Assembly (NCBI RefSeq): GCF_014764445.1
Contig: NZ_CP061722.1
Coordinates: 248,001 to 312,000 of the forward strand
Source: Pseudarthrobacter sp. BIM B-2242
GTDB taxonomy: Bacteria > Actinomycetota > Actinomycetes > Actinomycetales > Micrococcaceae
Reading direction: 5' to 3'
Length of the DNA stretch: 64,000 bases
Shown in pieces: positions 57,840 through 64,000 of the stretch. The position numbers and the translations under genes are program-made. The notes beneath the pieces were generated by a model that worked only from the letters and a program-made list of their open reading frames with translations, was not told the DNA's origin and searched no databases. Each line of letters starts with the position of its first letter. The stretch's first letter is position 1.

Positions 57840-58256
57840 TTAGGCAGCGACGCCGGCGACGGCGTCCAAGGCGACGGTGCGGCCGTTGACGGTTACCTGC
57901 GGAACGGAACCTGAGTAGGAAACGGAGGTGGCAGTGCCGGTGACCTCAGCTCCGTCAGGTCCGGTGTAGGTGACCGATTTGCCGATGAGGGCGGCAGCGG
58001 CCGAGCGCATCTGCAGCGAGAAGTCCTGGCTGGAGGTCCCGGCCATTTCGGTGAGCTTCTCCATCTGGGCGAGCTGATTGGTCTGGGCCATCATGGCGTT
58101 GGTGTCCATGGGCGCGGACGGGTCCTGGTTCTTGAGCTGGATGATCATCAGCTGCATGAACATCTCCCCGTCCATGGACTGCTTCGGCGCACGGGTCGGA
58201 GCAGCAGCATTGATCCCTCCCGCGGCTGCGGCGGGGGTTACGGCGGTGATGGGCAT
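57840..58256 (-). CDS. flgD: Flagellar hook cap FlgD (short)
   Basis: 138 residues against some 220 in enterics. The N-terminal family motif is present (MFMQLMIIQLKNQDPSAPMD; TNQLAQMEKL), as is a small beta part, but the Ig-like (FLN) domain is lacking. Short FlgD forms occur in Gram-positives. Scaffold for hook assembly. 9 nt after fliK. Confidence 0.9.
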   Translation of the reverse strand: MPITAVTPAAAAGGINAAAPTRAPKQSMDGEMFMQLMIIQLKNQDPSAPMDTNAMMAQTNQLAQMEKLTEMAGTSSQDFSLQMRSAAAALIGKSVTYTGPDGAEVTGTATSVSYSGSVPQVTVNGRTVALDAVAGVAA

Positions 58257-58265
58257 GGGGTCCTT

Positions 58266-59522
58266 TCAGGCCAGCACGTCGAGTGTCGTCTCGGGGCCGT
58301 ACAGTCCCGGACGCGTCGGGGTGTTCTGGGCCTTCACTTCAAGAAGTCGGCCACCGGCAGGGGTCTGGTTAGACGTCTGGACCCGGCGGGTGAAAGATTC
58401 CCGGTCCTGGCCGCCCTGCGGGGTGCCCTGTCCGCTGGAGGAGAGGTCGAGGCTGGCGTTGATCCCGGCCCCGGCAAGGTCCTTCTTGAGCTCGGGCAGC
58501 GCCTGGCGCAGCGCGTCCCGGCCATCGGAGGTGGCGGCGAACATTTCGATCCTGATGCCGTCGGCGCCGGAGTGGGCCTGGACGGTCACCGGGCCGAGGT
58601 TCTGCGGGTTCACCTCGACCGTAATGGTGTGCTGGCCGGGGCCGGCGGCTGCGATCGTGAACAGCGGCCGTGCCAGCTGGGCGGTGTATCCCCGGGGAAC
58701 CGGAAGATCCGTGGTTGCGGGCGCAGCTGACGGCACTTGGGCAGGCCGGGACGGAGCAGCGGTGGCCGCCGCCTGTTCGAAGGCCGTTGCGCCGTCCGCT
58801 GCGGGTGCGACTGGAGTATCAGGAGAAGCGGCGGGATGCGTGCCGGGTGACGGAGCTGCGGGTGCTGCCAGGGCAGGAGTGGCGACCAGCGGAGCGGCCG
58901 GGACGGCCGGGGTTGCGGCGGCACCGGGTCCGAGGGCGGTGAAAGGGATTCCTTGGCCCGGTGCGGCTGGGGCAGCCGGCGTCCCGTGCTGCACAGGAGC
59001 GTACTGGGCCGGGGTGGCGGGAGTGGAGGCGTGTCCGCCTGCATGGTCCTGCTCGTCCTTTGCTGCTGCGGGCTGGGCGGGATCTGACGCCTGTGCCGTC
59101 GGGGCTGTGGGCACCACGCCGGACAAGACGGCAGCCACTGGCTGGTCCTGCGCTATGGCGGCTGGCGCCGGCTGCTGGGCGGCTGTCAGTACGTCCGGGC
59201 GGGGCGCGGGCAGTACCGGGGCCGGAACGGCTGCGGCAGGAGCTGCGGCGGCGGTCTGGGCCTGCGGGGCAGCGACTGCCGGGAGGGTGAACTGCGGCAG
59301 GGCGGCAGGGGCTTCCGTCAGTACGGACGGCTGTTCGTCGCCGGGAGCGGCGGCCTCTCCGTCGGTGCCGGGCTGCTGCTGGCCGGGTCCCGCCTGGGTG
59401 TCCACGGCCAGAAGGGCCAGGAGTGCGTCGGCAAACCCTGCTCCGGCGTCGGTTGCGGCCTTGCCGGAGGCTGGGGCCGTAGAGGTGCTCAGAGCGGGTG
59501 CGGCCAGGGTGACAGCTGTCAT
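58266..59522 (-). CDS. fliK: Flagellar hook-length control protein FliK
   Basis: 418 residues, mostly Ala/Pro-rich and disordered (about 60-310), with a C-terminal domain of the FliK type (HTITVEVNPQNLGPVTVQAH; RIEMFAATSDGRDALRQALP). FliK is the molecular ruler and triggers the FlhB switch. Overlaps the hydrolase gene stop (ATGA). Confidence 0.92.
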   Translation of the reverse strand: MTAVTLAAPALSTSTAPASGKAATDAGAGFADALLALLAVDTQAGPGQQQPGTDGEAAAPGDEQPSVLTEAPAALPQFTLPAVAAPQAQTAAAAPAAAVPAPVLPAPRPDVLTAAQQPAPAAIAQDQPVAAVLSGVVPTAPTAQASDPAQPAAAKDEQDHAGGHASTPATPAQYAPVQHGTPAAPAAPGQGIPFTALGPGAAATPAVPAAPLVATPALAAPAAPSPGTHPAASPDTPVAPAADGATAFEQAAATAAPSRPAQVPSAAPATTDLPVPRGYTAQLARPLFTIAAAGPGQHTITVEVNPQNLGPVTVQAHSGADGIRIEMFAATSDGRDALRQALPELKKDLAGAGINASLDLSSSGQGTPQGGQDRESFTRRVQTSNQTPAGGRLLEVKAQNTPTRPGLYGPETTLDVLA

Positions 59523-60181
59523 GCGGCCGCTCCCGTGAGCAGGGAGGCCTGGAGGGATGACAGCAGATCCGTCATGCCGGGCGCGGCGGGGGCAGCCGCT
59601 GCCGGGGCGTCCGGGATGATGCGGGTGATCTTATCGAACTGGAAGCCGGCGGGGATGTCGTCGATCCGGACCTTGTCACCGGGCTGTGGGGCATGGATGT
59701 ACTGGTTGTTGCCCATGAAGATGCCGATGTGTCCGCCGTTGTTCATGACCAGCAGGTCACCGGGTTTGGCTGATGCGAGGTTCGGCACGGTGGTGCCGGC
59801 GTTGCCCTGGTCAATGGCGACCCGGGGCAGGTCGATGCCGAGGTCTTTGTAGACCCGCTGGACGAGCCCGGAGCAGTCCAGCCCGGTGGCGGGGTTGGTG
59901 CCGCCCCAGACGTAGGGAACACCGAGGTACTTTTTGGCGCCCGCCACGACGGCGTCACCGGTTGCCGTTCCGGGGACGGCAGTGGCCGGCGCTGCCGGGG
60001 CTGTTGCGGCGGCTGCGCCGTTGGCCGGGGTGGTGGCGGCGGCGGTGAGGGCCTGGGCGAACGCGGTGGAGTTCGCTGCGCTGGGTGCTGCGGCGGCAGG
60101 CGCGGGCGGGCGTCCGGTGGAAAGCTGGGTGATGGTGGCCTGGATCTGGTTGATCTGGCTGATGGCGTCGGTCATCGTCAT
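59519..60181 (-). CDS. NlpC/P60 peptidoglycan hydrolase in the flagellar operon
   Basis: 220 residues. Disordered Ala/Pro/Thr-rich first half, then an NlpC/P60 domain: VPYVWGGTNP, LDCSGLVQRVY (Cys103), GGHIGIFMG (His151), YIHAP (His163). The Cys-His-His triad is complete. There is no signal peptide; it may leave through the flagellar export channel as FlgJ does in enterics, to open the wall for the rod. It sits between fliJ and fliK, with 4-nt overlaps on both sides. Confidence 0.9.
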   Translation of the reverse strand: MTMTDAISQINQIQATITQLSTGRPPAPAAAAPSAANSTAFAQALTAAATTPANGAAAATAPAAPATAVPGTATGDAVVAGAKKYLGVPYVWGGTNPATGLDCSGLVQRVYKDLGIDLPRVAIDQGNAGTTVPNLASAKPGDLLVMNNGGHIGIFMGNNQYIHAPQPGDKVRIDDIPAGFQFDKITRIIPDAPAAAAPAAPGMTDLLSSLQASLLTGAAA

Positions 60182-60615
60182 AGGGCTGCTGCTGCTTCGT
60201 TCAGGCGGTGTCGGGCACCGGCGGAGATTTCATCCAGGGCGGTCTGCTCGGCCGAAAGGTCGGCGGCGGCCACCCGGGCGTTGTGCTTGGTTTCGAGTTT
60301 TTCCAGGCCTGCGGTGCGGGTCCGGGCTTCGGTGAAGGCTGCCTGCGCCGCTGCGGTCTCTTCGTTCTGGATGGCTTCCAGGGCGAGCAGGTCGTTGAGC
60401 ATGCTGCGGGAGGATGCCCGGGCGATGGCGGCCATGTGCAGGGCTTTGGCGCTGGAGACGTCGCTGGGGCTGTCCTGCAGCTCCAGCCGCGCCGCTGATT
60501 TGCGGGCGTGGATCGCCTGGGACCGGGCATTAGCCCTCGACAGGTTTGACGCTGCCTGGTCCTGTTCGATGCCGCGCAGCCGCAGCAGGCCGGCGAGGGA
60601 GAAGGTGCGGGTCAT
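60178..60615 (-). CDS. fliJ: Flagellar export chaperone-like protein FliJ
   Basis: 145 residues, almost fully helical coiled coil (GLLRLRGIEQDQAASNLSRA), the form of FliJ, the central stalk of the FliI ATPase ring. The ATG overlaps the fliI stop (ATGA). Sequence identity across FliJ proteins is low; position and shape support the call. Confidence 0.85.
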   Translation of the reverse strand: MTRTFSLAGLLRLRGIEQDQAASNLSRANARSQAIHARKSAARLELQDSPSDVSSAKALHMAAIARASSRSMLNDLLALEAIQNEETAAAQAAFTEARTRTAGLEKLETKHNARVAAADLSAEQTALDEISAGARHRLNEAAAAL

Positions 60616-61943
60616 GGGTGTGCTCCGAGCATCATGGTCAACTGGTTCAACATGTTCCATGCGTCGATTTCCGAGGAACGGTCATCCATCCGCTGCTGAA
60701 GGAACGCGTTGATGGACGCCTCGTGGTCCATGGCGGCATCCACCAGGGGGTTGGTGCCCCGCTGGTAGGCGCCGACGTCGATCAGGTCCTGGGCTGACCG
60801 GCGCGCGGAGAGGACCCTGCGCAAGGCAGCGGCGGCATCGCTGCGTTCCCGCGGGTTGACCTTGGAGGCGACACGGGAGATGGACCCCAGGGCGTCCACG
60901 GAGGGGAAGTGCCCGGTGACGGCAAGCTTGCGGTCCAGGACCACGTGCCCGTCCAGGATGGACCGGGCGGCGTCTGCGATGGGCTCGTTGTGGTCATCCC
61001 CGTCAACCAGGACGGTGTACAGCCCGGTGACCGACCCTGTCTCCGCGGTTCCGGCCCGTTCCAGAAGCTGGGCCAGGACGGCGAAGGTGGACGGCGGGTA
61101 GCCGCGGGTTGCGGGCGGCTCGCCCACGGACAGTCCGATCTCGCGCTGGGCCATGGCCACACGGGTCAGGGAGTCCATCATCAGCACCACGTCCTGCCCG
61201 CGTTCCCGGAACGATTCGGCGATGCGGGTGGCGGTGAAGGCGGCGCGCATGCGCATCATGGCCGGTTCGTCGGAGGTGGCGACCACGACGATGGACCGGG
61301 CCAGACCTTCGGGGCCGAGGTCGTCTTCGAGGAACTCGCGGACCTCACGGCCCCGCTCCCCCACTAGGGCGATCACGGAGACTTCCGCGTCGGTGCCGCG
61401 GGCGATCATCGACAGCAGGGAGGACTTGCCGACACCGGAGCCGGCGAACAGGCCCATGCGCTGGCCCCGCCCGAGGGTGGTGAGGGTGTCCAGGACCCTG
61501 ACGCCGGTGTGCAGCGGGGTGTCGATCCGGGTCCGGTGCATCGCCGAGGGCGTTTCGTTGTGCACCGGGACGAACCCGTCGCTTACCAGCGGGCCCTTGC
61601 CGTCAATGGGGCGTCCGAGTCCATCGAGCACCCGGCCGAAGAGGCCCCGCCCGGTGGGCACCTGGACGGGCGTGCCTTTAGTGCGGACCTGGGCTCCGGC
61701 GGAGATGCCGTTCATGGGCCCCAGGGGCATGCAGCGGGCGCCTGTCCGGGTGCTTGCCACCACTTCGGCGTCGATCCCGGGGGCGGCACCGAGCGTGACC
61801 AGGTCCCCGATCGAGACCTCCAGCCCGGCAAGCTCCGCGGCGAGACCCACCACGGAGGAGACGGAACCAACCCGTTCCGGGCGTCCTGCGGACAGGGCGG
61901 CGGCGAACAGTTCCGGATGCGGGCGGGTGAGGACGGCAGCCAT
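60612..61943 (-). CDS. fliI: Flagellar export ATPase FliI
   Basis: 443 residues, F1-beta-like. Walker A GLFAGSGVGKSSLL (about 164-177), then GERGREVREFLEDDLGPEGL, typical of FliI, VVLMMDSLTRVAMAQREIGL for Walker B and catalytic area, and a C-terminal helical domain. Energises substrate unfolding at the export gate. Overlaps fliH by 1 nt (TGATG). Confidence 0.96.
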   Translation of the reverse strand: MAAVLTRPHPELFAAALSAGRPERVGSVSSVVGLAAELAGLEVSIGDLVTLGAAPGIDAEVVASTRTGARCMPLGPMNGISAGAQVRTKGTPVQVPTGRGLFGRVLDGLGRPIDGKGPLVSDGFVPVHNETPSAMHRTRIDTPLHTGVRVLDTLTTLGRGQRMGLFAGSGVGKSSLLSMIARGTDAEVSVIALVGERGREVREFLEDDLGPEGLARSIVVVATSDEPAMMRMRAAFTATRIAESFRERGQDVVLMMDSLTRVAMAQREIGLSVGEPPATRGYPPSTFAVLAQLLERAGTAETGSVTGLYTVLVDGDDHNEPIADAARSILDGHVVLDRKLAVTGHFPSVDALGSISRVASKVNPRERSDAAAALRRVLSARRSAQDLIDVGAYQRGTNPLVDAAMDHEASINAFLQQRMDDRSSEIDAWNMLNQLTMMLGAHP

Positions 61944-62554
61944 CAGCGCACCACCCCGAACAGGGCCTGCCGGGTCCGTGCCAGGGCGTCGGTGACGGTG
62001 GCATCGACGTACCCGTGCTCGTAGTCGGCGAAGGCGTCCCCGCGTTCGACGGAGGGATCGGCGGTGAAGGTCACCCCGGCCCGGGCGGTGTCCGGGAGCA
62101 CCGACAGATCGGAGGGGTTCATCCGTACCGTCACGGTCCCGGTGGCGGGGGCGCCGGCGAGGGCGCGGCTGAGTGCCGCCCGGGCCGAGAACTCACCGTC
62201 GCCCAGTTCGACACCGATGATGTTCTCTGCCAGCTCCAGGGCACTGCTGAGCAGAATGTCCTGGGCCTCCAGGGCTGACGGCAGGGCGGCCTTGTGCAGG
62301 GCCTGCACGGCGGCGGCCAGCTGGTCGAGGGCACGGTCGGTGCGGACGCTGGCCTGCCGCAGGACGGCGGCGTGTTCTGCCTCCATCTGCACCCGGCGGG
62401 TCTCGGCTTCTGCGGACGCCTTGCGAAGACCTGCCGTGTAGCCGGCAGTGTGCCCGGCGGCGTAGGCGGCGGCGTCCGCCTTGTCCTTCCCGCCGGTGTT
62501 CAGCGACGGGAAGGTGACGGCCTTGTAGGAGGGCTCAGTTGATAACGGCGTCAT
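61943..62554 (-). CDS. fliH: Flagellar assembly protein FliH
   Basis: 203 residues. Helical stalk with small-residue repeats (AAAYAAGHTAGYTAGLRKAS), whose G/A-xxx-G/A spacing is a mark of FliH, and a C-terminal V-type ATPase E subunit-like domain (SVERGDAFADYEHGYVDATV). Holds FliI inactive until docked. Three in-frame ATGs lie close together; the last is used because AGGA is 8 nt away. Overlaps the fliG end by 20 nt. Confidence 0.9.
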   Translation of the reverse strand: MTPLSTEPSYKAVTFPSLNTGGKDKADAAAYAAGHTAGYTAGLRKASAEAETRRVQMEAEHAAVLRQASVRTDRALDQLAAAVQALHKAALPSALEAQDILLSSALELAENIIGVELGDGEFSARAALSRALAGAPATGTVTVRMNPSDLSVLPDTARAGVTFTADPSVERGDAFADYEHGYVDATVTDALARTRQALFGVVR

Positions 62555-63554
62555 CGTCATCATTCCTGCGGACCTCGATGTGGCCCTGTGCTTCCATTTC
62601 GCGGATCTGGCGGACGATCTCGGCGCGGGCCTCCTCGACGGCGGAGGTACGGACGGCGCCGAGGGCCTGGATCTCGGATTCGAGGATCTCGCGGTTGCGT
62701 TCGGAGACGTTCGCGCGGACGACCTCAACGACCTCCGACTTGGCGCCCTTCATGGCCAGTGCCAGGACAGAGGCATCCACGCCGCGCAGCACCAGCTGGA
62801 CGGCGCGGGCTTCGAGCTTGACCAGGTCGGCGAAGGTGAGCATGCGGGAGCGGATTTCTTCGGCCAGCTCCGGGTCACGTTCTTCCAGGGCGTCCATCAG
62901 GGCCCGTTCCATGGCGGCGTCGGCCCGGTTGATGATTTCCACCAGCGGCTGGACCCCGCCGACCACTTCTGCCTGCTCACGGCCTCCGGTGCCGCCACCG
63001 GTGCGCGCCTTGAGGATGTCGGCGGAGATGGTGATGGCTTCCGGGGTGGCCGATCCCATGACGGCGATCGCCTGGGCGATGTCGGTCCGGGCCGTGTCAG
63101 CCATCATGGCCATCACGGAGGATGACTTTTTAGGCTTCAGGTGGGCCAGGACCAGGGCGATGGTCTGCGGCAGTTCCCCGTCCAGCAGGGCCACGATCTG
63201 TCCCGGCTCGGCGTCGTCGAGGAACTCGAAGGACTTGCCGGCCATGGTGGTGGCGAGCTTGTCCATAACCCCGGCTGCCCTTTCGCTGCCGAAGGCGTCT
63301 TCAAGCAGGCTGGTGGCGAAGTCTGCGCCGCCGATCGGTGACTTCTTCCCGGCCACGACCATGTCGTAGAACTCGGTCATGACCTCGTCTGCCACGTCCG
63401 GGTCGACGCGCCGGATCCGGACGATCTCGGCGGTGATCATCTCGGTTTCCTTGTCGGTGAACCGCTGCATGACGGCCGACGCGGACTCCTTGGTCATCTG
63501 CATGAGCGCGACGGCAACCTTCTGGTTGCCGGTGAGGGTCTGGGTGAGAGTCAT
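62535..63554 (-). CDS. fliG: Flagellar motor switch protein FliG
   Basis: 339 residues, usual length. Three FliG domains, with the middle EPGQIVALLDGELPQTIALV and the C-terminal torque helix region (TFADLVKLEARAVQLVLRGV) visible. The C terminus ends in an acidic run (NDDDDAVIN). Start overlaps fliF by 1 nt (TGATG). Confidence 0.95.
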   Translation of the reverse strand: MTLTQTLTGNQKVAVALMQMTKESASAVMQRFTDKETEMITAEIVRIRRVDPDVADEVMTEFYDMVVAGKKSPIGGADFATSLLEDAFGSERAAGVMDKLATTMAGKSFEFLDDAEPGQIVALLDGELPQTIALVLAHLKPKKSSSVMAMMADTARTDIAQAIAVMGSATPEAITISADILKARTGGGTGGREQAEVVGGVQPLVEIINRADAAMERALMDALEERDPELAEEIRSRMLTFADLVKLEARAVQLVLRGVDASVLALAMKGAKSEVVEVVRANVSERNREILESEIQALGAVRTSAVEEARAEIVRQIREMEAQGHIEVRRNDDDDAVIN

Positions 63555-64000
63555 CAGACTGCCTGCCTTTCATCCATCATGCCGCGCATAAACGTGGCGA
63601 CCTTGTCCGGGTCGGTACCGGCGATCTGCTCGATCTGGGCGCGCTTCTGCTTGACGTCGGTGTGCTCTTCTTCCAGCGGCGGGATGGCCAGGACCGGGGC
63701 AGGCGCCACAATGGCTCCCGGGACGGTCTGCGGCTCGATCTCCAGTGCCGGGTCAACACGCTCACCGAGGTCCACCAGCTCGCGCTGCTGGCGGCGGTTG
63801 CGGCGGGCGTAGAGGACCAGGGCCAGGATGAGGATCAGCAGCGCAGCGGCGGCAACACCGATGCCCGTCCACATGGCAGCGGCGGCCTTGGCGTCTTCTT
63901 CCGCCTTGGCTGCGGCGAGGGCGTCCTGGGCAGCCTGGGCGGCGGACTGGTCGAAGGCGACGTTTTCGACGGTGATGACGTCACCGCGGTCGGCGTTGAT
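63554..64000 (-). CDS. fliF: Flagellar MS-ring protein FliF (C-terminal part, cut by window edge)
   Basis: The last 148 codons are present. A periplasmic-side end (GDVITVENVAFDQ), the second membrane helix (GIGVAAAALLILILALVLYA), and the cytosolic C-terminal segment that binds FliG (IEQIAGTDPDKVATFMRGMM) are clear. The rest lies beyond the right edge. Confidence 0.94.
   Translation of the reverse strand: MNADRGDVITVENVAFDQSAAQAAQDALAAAKAEEDAKAAAAMWTGIGVAAAALLILILALVLYARRNRRQQRELVDLGERVDPALEIEPQTVPGAIVAPAPVLAIPPLEEEHTDVKQKRAQIEQIAGTDPDKVATFMRGMMDERQAV

Noticed and set aside
1..64000. tRNA, rRNA, transposases, integrases
   Set aside because: None recognised on either strand by eye; small RNA genes may be missed.

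Overview
The window is high-GC DNA (mid-60s percent GC by eye) with actinobacterial traits: leaderless start codons, frequent GTG/TTG starts, a DUF4193-type protein, a prepilin peptidase without the N-methylase domain, and HTH and membrane proteins of the kind seen in Arthrobacter and other Micrococcaceae. No rRNA or tRNA gene, transposase or CRISPR array was found. Chromosome versus large plasmid cannot be decided from the window.

Layout. (1) 1-14.3 kb is an accessory block: the start of a P-loop (SF1 helicase-like) ATPase at the left edge, a repeat-rich intergenic region, a VWA/HECGH-metallopeptidase gene with an RNase H-fold gene and two unknowns, a MoxR-type AAA+ gene, a phage-type dNMP kinase gene, two paralogous HTH genes and several small unknowns. 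(2) 14.3-37 kb is a type IV pilus (T4P) locus. On the minus strand are prepilin peptidase, PilT and PilB. Divergent on the plus strand are PilM, PilN and PilO, then PilC, then a pilin operon (major pilin, two minor pseudopilins and a 1047-residue pilin-headed protein with fibronectin-III-like repeats), exported proteins and an FtsK/SpoIIIE-like translocase. (3) 37-44.6 kb is mixed: two lipoprotein or membrane genes, an orphan C5-cytosine methyltransferase, a triple-LysM lytic transglycosylase, a nucleotidyltransferase overlapping an SRAP (abasic-site) gene, and DUF4193. (4) 44.6-64 kb is one long minus-strand flagellar series: fliF (cut by the edge), fliG, fliH, fliI, fliJ, an NlpC/P60 hydrolase, fliK, flgD, flgE, an interposed PASTA-like lipoprotein gene, flbD, motA, motB, fliM, fliN, fliO, fliP, fliQ, fliR, flhB, flhA, a degenerate flhF and csrA.

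Two regulatory signatures run across these blocks. The first is a 30-bp element with fixed geometry: GGKG at the upstream end (GGKGAG in most copies), then CCGYACACAT at the downstream end. It occurs at nine intergenic places and nowhere with conserved ends inside genes that I could find. In five of them the start codon lies exactly 7 nt after the element, which implies leaderless mRNA. Targets are the SF1-like ATPase, an unknown gene, the VWA gene, the MoxR gene, the cytosine methyltransferase, the LysM hydrolase and the fliM operon; two more copies point leftwards in the 21.4-21.6 kb intergenic gap. The second is the box YCTACGCATGT, found seven times, always 36-60 nt before a pilus-related start codon (pilB, pilM, pilC, pilA twice, the giant pilin) and before the FtsK-like gene. 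It suggests a dedicated pilus regulon that includes a DNA translocase.

Taken together the window encodes a complete T4P motor and filament with an unusual large candidate tip protein, and most of a flagellar export apparatus, motor and hook. Both are wired to short, well-conserved promoter-like boxes that also control a MoxR/VWA system and a DNA methyltransferase.
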